Part shown: positions 59,711 to 64,000 of the stretch, piece by piece
How the letters are laid out: every line of letters begins with the position of its first letter
Position numbering within the stretch: position 1 is the stretch's first letter
Assembly: GCF_905475465.1 (NCBI RefSeq)
Contig: NC_062243.1
Location: forward strand, 8,084,267 to 8,148,266
Reading direction: 5' to 3'
Origin: Pieris napi
Lineage: Eukaryota; Arthropoda; Insecta; Lepidoptera; Pieridae
DNA: 64,000 nt
Notes under the pieces: model-generated
What the model was told of the DNA's origin: nothing
Database searches by the model: none
Seen by the model: only the letters and a program-made list of their open reading frames with translations
Program-made: the position numbers and the translations under genes

Positions 59711-60052
59711 ATGTCTCTCAAAGTATTAATATTAGTGTCCGCTATAATAGTTATAGTGAATTGTAAAAGTGTGATAGTGGGTCAAATATTTGATCATAAT
59801 AATTATGTAAGGAAAGTGCATGAAAGAACTGTCGAGGCCCATGCTATTCCATTATTTAGAAGAGAAGAAGAAGTGCAATTCGAGTATCCAATCGCCGATC
59901 AGAAGATAAAAGGAATTGCTATAAAGGATTTGGAGAATGGTTTAGCTGAACCTTCGATAACAAGAGGTGGAATTGGTTTCAGTTTCGTTAATATTAAACT
60001 GAAGAGTGAAAGGGGATCTGGTTATAAGTTCCTTATAGAAATTTATGCTTAG
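59711..60052 (+). CDS. MBF2-family secreted protein 4
   Basis: Intronless, 113 residues. Signal peptide MSLKVLILVSAIIVIVNC, then SVIVGQIFDHNNYVRKVHER, AIPLFRREEEVQFEYP, IKGIAIKDLENGLAEPSITR and GGIGFSFVNIKLKSERGSGY, ending KFLIEIYA. Tandem duplicate of gene 3, differing mainly in a 4-residue longer N-terminal segment and in charged surface positions. The short 235 bp spacer must hold its promoter; I see no clear TATA box. Confidence 0.9.
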   Translation: MSLKVLILVSAIIVIVNCKSVIVGQIFDHNNYVRKVHERTVEAHAIPLFRREEEVQFEYPIADQKIKGIAIKDLENGLAEPSITRGGIGFSFVNIKLKSERGSGYKFLIEIYA

Positions 60053-60537
60053 ATTATACTTTGTTTGAAATCAAAACTCTAGCACAGATAATTGACTGGC
60101 AAATTTTTCTACTGGTTGTATAGTAATGTTTGATAATTTATGTTCCAATTTTAGTGTATAATAGAGTGACCATATTATATATGGTTCGAAGTGTAACAGT
60201 CTTAAAGCGTTATTAGTCATGAGGAAAAAAATGTTGAACGCCTTGAAATTGCATCATATGAGATTAAAATGAACTTGAATATTTTTATCAGTCTTTTAAT
60301 TAAAAATCTTTTATTTTTTATAAGATATATAAATATAATATATATGTATGAAATGGACAATGGTGAAAGGAGGCTTGGAGTAAAGATGTTAGAAGGTAGA
60401 ACCTGAATCAAGATGAAGAAAAGGGAGTTAAAAATTAACTTTATCCCTTAATAACTTTTTTATCTTAACTTTACTTCCAGTTAAACAAAGTGTAGTCTAC
60501 CGAGCTATAAAGCTATATATATATCGCGCAATACAAA
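60053..60537. other. Intergenic, no gene
   Basis: AT-rich, with a short (AT)n run at 60514-60523. Nothing else seen. Confidence 0.35.
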
Positions 60538-61080
60538 TCTATATATATAAAAGAAAGTCGTGTTTGTTACAACACTTATACCTCGAGAACGGCTGGACCG
60601 ATTGCCATGGTTTTTGATTTGTTGGATTTGTTTCCGTCCCGAATAGCAGAATAAGCAATAAAATATCGGATAAGTTAATGAATAACAATAAATAAATTAA
60701 TTAATTTTACGAATGCAAAAACCATATGGTGCCATCTGTTGACAAAACTACGCATCATTTTACGTCGAATTCGTGTCAGTTCAAGAAATTCCGATCTTGA
60801 GGTGAATGAGGAGATGCATAACCATGCTTTGATCCTGATCAAAAGATGTTGGATATCAGAAAGTGCTTAACATGCAGTATCGCCATATTGACGCTAGAGA
60901 GAAGATGTGTAAAACTGCCATTCTTCTTTCTCAATGGCAAGCAATAAAACATTTCTGTATTTGCAAAAAAGTTGTATTAATGTAATACTTAACATTAATA
61001 AAATCCTAAAATAAGTTAAATTAAAGTAACAACGATATTATAAGGTTGTAGGGCGGAACGAAGTTAGCCAGGTCAGCTAG
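60538..61080 (+). mobile_element. Non-autonomous Helitron 6 (fourth family)
   Basis: Begins TCTATATATATAAAAGAAAG and ends CGAAGTTAGCCAGGTCAGCTAG|T. The body has GAACGGCTGGACCGATTGCC and a GGTGCCATCTGTTGACAAAA stretch. Separates MBF2-family genes 4 and 5. Confidence 0.75.
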
Positions 61081-61834
61081 TAATATATAGATCTATTTAT
61101 TAAAATAGACTCACCACATACTTATTATTATGTACCTAAACAATTATTATTACATTGCAGAAATCAAAGCAAGGTCATAGCTGAATCACGTATTTTTCTT
61201 AGTACATGCCTAGAATAATATTGACATCATAAGGGGAACTACTTATGTTTTCCATAACAGTTTTATAATGTAAAAAATAGTTGTGACTCATTAATGACTG
61301 GATCAAATAATGTTTTCTGATATGAATTGTCTCTTGATGGAATCAAAACGTTATCGATCGTTTGTTTTTTATACACAATACAGGCCTTATCAGGGCCACG
61401 ATGTTGTTCATGTCTTTTTTTAGTGCGCTACTAGGTAACGCTAAGCATTCTACTATTCTTGGGACTAAAGTATTTTGTTAACAGCTAAAATTTCTTCCAA
61501 ACTAGTTTTTTTTTATAAATTCTAAAAGTAATGAAGTGATAATATTATTTTGATTGAGGGCTTTTAACATAATCTGAGAGTATAAGGATATATTGTGTAG
61601 TGGGAACTTGGTACGTTGTGACGTTTTTAATGGTAACTTTCCTAAAGCAATTCCTTAAAGATAACTCTAAGAACAAGAACCTAATGCTTAATATTCGGAC
61701 ACTAATTTGTAAATAAAGTTTCTGTAATATATTTTAAATACTACCTTTACGTAATGCGTTTAAAATTACATATATAGTAAGGTTTGCGGTAAAAATAAAA
61801 ACACTCTGAACTAACTAATGTTTAATAAAAAAAA
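61081..61834. other. Intergenic, no gene
   Basis: AT-rich DNA downstream of MBF2-family gene 5. Nothing supported. Confidence 0.35.
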
Positions 61835-62218
61835 CTATTTACCGTGTAAATTCATGAAATAACCTGTCTGAATCGCGTACACTTCTACCAGGAAGTTATA
61901 ACCTCTGAAGATGCTGGGGCTATCCAATTCCAGAGCAACGAAACTCTGCCCAATCCCGCCTTTTTTCAGGTAAACTTCGCCCCATTTATCTTGGCGCAGA
62001 TCCAGAACTTTAATTGCATTGATAACCTCATTTTTCGAACAGTTTACGGTGAACGTATCCGATCTCACCCAAATCGCTGGATTTTGTTGATGCACTTGTT
62101 GGTAGATCAGTTTGGAGTTTAAATCCGGGTATCCGAGTATTAAATCGTGTGCGAAAATATTCACAATTGGAATAATTAATAAAAGTATTTTGAAAAACAT
62201 TATATACATTATATACAA
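61835..62218 (-). CDS. MBF2-family secreted protein 5
   Basis: Intronless, 127 residues from the first ATG; Met7 (MFFKILLLIIPIVNIFA) may be the real start, giving a standard signal peptide. The mature part reads HDLILGYPDLNSKLIYQQ, NPAIWVRSDTFTVNC, EVINAIKVLDLRQDKWGEVY, KKGGIGQSFVALELDSP, SIFRGYNFLVEVYA plus a short tail. It shares NPA.W.R and the core LR.DK.GE, GG.G..... and SPSI.RGY.F with gene 6, with which it stands head to head across a 660 bp region holding twin hairpins. One mature cysteine (NCSKN). Secreted, function unknown. Confidence 0.87.
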   Translation of the reverse strand: MYIMYIMFFKILLLIIPIVNIFAHDLILGYPDLNSKLIYQQVHQQNPAIWVRSDTFTVNCSKNEVINAIKVLDLRQDKWGEVYLKKGGIGQSFVALELDSPSIFRGYNFLVEVYAIQTGYFMNLHGK

Positions 62219-62568
62219 CGATCCTACAGTTACGATTGTGACAAAATGAGATGAAATTACGTAGTGTATGTATGGGTGATAATAAATAAAATCAATAAAT
62301 CTTTTTTAAAGTGTGACTAAGTATGTGGCATAGCGTGTTGTCAAAAAATTTATATATATATATACTTCAGAACAACGTAAAAATATAAATATATATAAGT
62401 TTTATTCTAACTGAATAATTACTGATTTGCACTTAATAAAACAGAAGGCAAGAAACACATATTAAGTTGCTGAATACAATTGGCGTTAAAGAGAGCATAA
62501 TATCTTCCAGCCAATAAGTCTTAATAGAGATAAAGGTGATTTTACATAACTAACTACCTAACTTAAAA

Positions 62569-62684
62569 AAAAAGAAGATCCAATAAAAAATATCTATTTT
62601 TTATTGGATCTTCTTTTTGTTGTTTACAAGGTGAATTGGTTATGTCTTTATATCTATAAAGACATAACCAATTCACCTTGTAAA
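62569..62684. repeat. Twin perfect hairpins
   Basis: Hairpin 1: arms 62569-62592 and 62595-62618 (24 bp, perfect), loop TC. Hairpin 2: arms 62623-62652 and 62655-62684 (30 bp, perfect), loop TC. Four bases separate them. The arm sequences are unrelated to each other. They lie in the shared upstream region of MBF2-family genes 5 and 6. Confidence 0.97.
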
Positions 62685-62878
62685 TTGGAACGTCCTGTAT
62701 TTTACTCACAATACTAGGAAACTTCTGAACAAACAAACGTAACTAACTCGCTAATTAATGAACTATAAACAACTTCACATAAATCTTACAATGACCTAAT
62801 ACAACAACAACTATATATTACGAAAAAATCATCCAGAATCGTCATTGTTATTCGAATTTTCGAACAAAATAAATCAAG

Positions 62879-63283
62879 ATGGACGCAAGGATTTTGATCC
62901 TTTGTGCCCTATACATAGTAACTGAAGTTACTTCAAACGACATAAGATTAGGACTCGTTGCTCCGAGCTCAAGGAAAATTTATGGTGAAATAAAAGAAGC
63001 AGATCCAGCGCTCTGGAAAAGGACAGATGACGTCATAATTAATACGCCACACAATGAGATCATTAGTGCCGTCTTTGTCACTGATTTGCGAGATGACAAA
63101 GATGGAGAAGCATTCATCGAAAGTGGCGGAGTTGGGGAGAAAAGTGTGACCGTTGGCCTGAAAAGTCCTAGTATTTTGAGGGGTTACAAATTTGAAATTG
63201 AGGTGTATGGTAGTGATCCCAGTGCACAGTTTTATAGTAAGGGTGGTTTTGCGCCTTACAGTGGGTACCCAAGAAAGTATTAA
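62879..63283 (+). CDS. MBF2-family secreted protein 6
   Basis: Intronless, 134 residues. Signal peptide MDARILILCALYIVTEVTS, then NDIRLGLVAPSSRKIYGE, DPALWKRTDDVIINTP, EIISAVFVTDLRDDKDGEAF, ESGGVGEKSVTVGLKSPSIL, RGYKFEIEVYG. It is longer than its relatives because of a C-terminal extension rich in Gly, Ser and aromatic residues (SKGGFAPYSGYPRKY). Upstream, TATATATT at 62812 is a possible TATA box. AATAAA follows at 63306-63311. Sister of gene 5, in the opposite direction. Confidence 0.9.
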   Translation: MDARILILCALYIVTEVTSNDIRLGLVAPSSRKIYGEIKEADPALWKRTDDVIINTPHNEIISAVFVTDLRDDKDGEAFIESGGVGEKSVTVGLKSPSILRGYKFEIEVYGSDPSAQFYSKGGFAPYSGYPRKY

Positions 63284-64000
63284 TTTGTAATTTTATCGTA
63301 TAATTAATAAAACAAACTAACCAAGATTAGGGATTTTAAGAAAACTTGGGTTAAAAGAGTCATATTTTTTTTTTTTTTGTAAAAAAAATAACAAATATTT
63401 TCAAAGAGTTCTTATTGTTTCTCAGTGTTGGCCTAAAGCAGTCTTTTCTTCTATAAATAAAGATCACATAGATGTAAAGATCCGGTGTTATCGACCTTGT
63501 TTTAAAATTTGTTATTAAAAATAAAAACTTAATTGTAAAGAGTGCCTTTTTGTAGAATTTTCTTCACATACATAGTTTTATGTCATAACGTTCACGTGTT
63601 ACATTTCTTTATTCTTTGATTTCATTCAAATATAAACGATTTGCCTTCAAATGGCTCTCCTATAAAATTACTATTATGTTAGTTGACTCATTATACTTAA
63701 GAGATATCGATATGTATGTTTATAGAACTGATTTAAATCGGAGTTGAATCCAATTTAAAAAGAACATTTAATCTTTTTCCTCTTAATGTTTTCCTTTACT
63801 TCGGCCATGAGCGAGTGTCGAAATGGGACTCGAATCTTTGACTTCAAGGATGAGCCGTACACTAAACTTCCAGGCCAACACTGCATAAAAACTTAAGTGT
63901 CAATTAGAATGTTTTTGATTAATTACAAAATGATCGCAACCAATTAAAAAATTCAATGGATGCTAATAATTATGCTTGCAAAAAAACGGGCACCTAAGGA
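63284..64000. other. Right end, SINE fragment only
   Basis: AT-rich. A reverse SINE head lies at 63785-63885 (GGGACTCGAATC as degenerate B box; CAGGCCAACACTGC at the end). No gene. Confidence 0.45.

Overview
The window looks like AT-rich nuclear DNA of a moth or butterfly (Lepidoptera). Three things point there: insect odorant receptor genes with the usual lepidopteran seven-exon layout, a cluster of small secreted MBF2-family genes, and lepidopteran-type repeats (tRNA-headed SINEs, LINE 3' ends, short Helitrons, hAT and Harbinger-like MITEs). There is no sign of bacterial, viral or organellar DNA.

Layout. 0.8-1.0 kb: first coding exon of RYBP (Polycomb PRC1 zinc-finger subunit), minus strand, with the rest outside or unseen. 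1.85-2.39 kb: a Harbinger-like MITE. 5.0-25.4 kb: three complete odorant receptor genes in tandem on the minus strand (OR A 5033-9261, OR B 14814-19137, OR C 19744-25399). I rebuilt each from seven exons with the same intron phases (1,2,0,0,2,0), giving 392, 393 and 404 residues. Their introns and spacers hold SINE, LINE and mariner remnants, a 4 x 227 bp tandem repeat and a 193 bp fold-back. 26-32 kb: repeats only. 33.2-34.5 kb: an intact intronless F-box/LRR gene, FBXL14/Ppa, whose GC-rich 5' region is separated from the ORF by a 902 bp hAT element with a perfect 8 bp target duplication. 38.9-39.9 kb: a small 5S rRNA array (three full genes plus a truncated one, period 298 bp). 40-50 kb: mostly dead transposons, some nested. 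50.0-53.2 kb: two candidate small secreted-protein genes that I do not recognise. 55.5-63.3 kb: six intronless MBF2-family genes, partly as head-to-head pairs and one tandem pair.

How they relate. The ORs would be ligand-binding subunits pairing with Orco (encoded elsewhere) in antennal neurons, and they arose by local duplication. The MBF2-like genes are also local duplicates; all have signal peptides, at odds with the nuclear coactivator role after which the family is named. RYBP, FBXL14 and the 5S genes are housekeeping or regulatory and unrelated to these clusters. The points most worth checking are the split FBXL14 promoter, the twin perfect hairpins between two divergent MBF2 genes, the 227 bp tandem array inside an OR intron, and the unidentified secreted-peptide exons.
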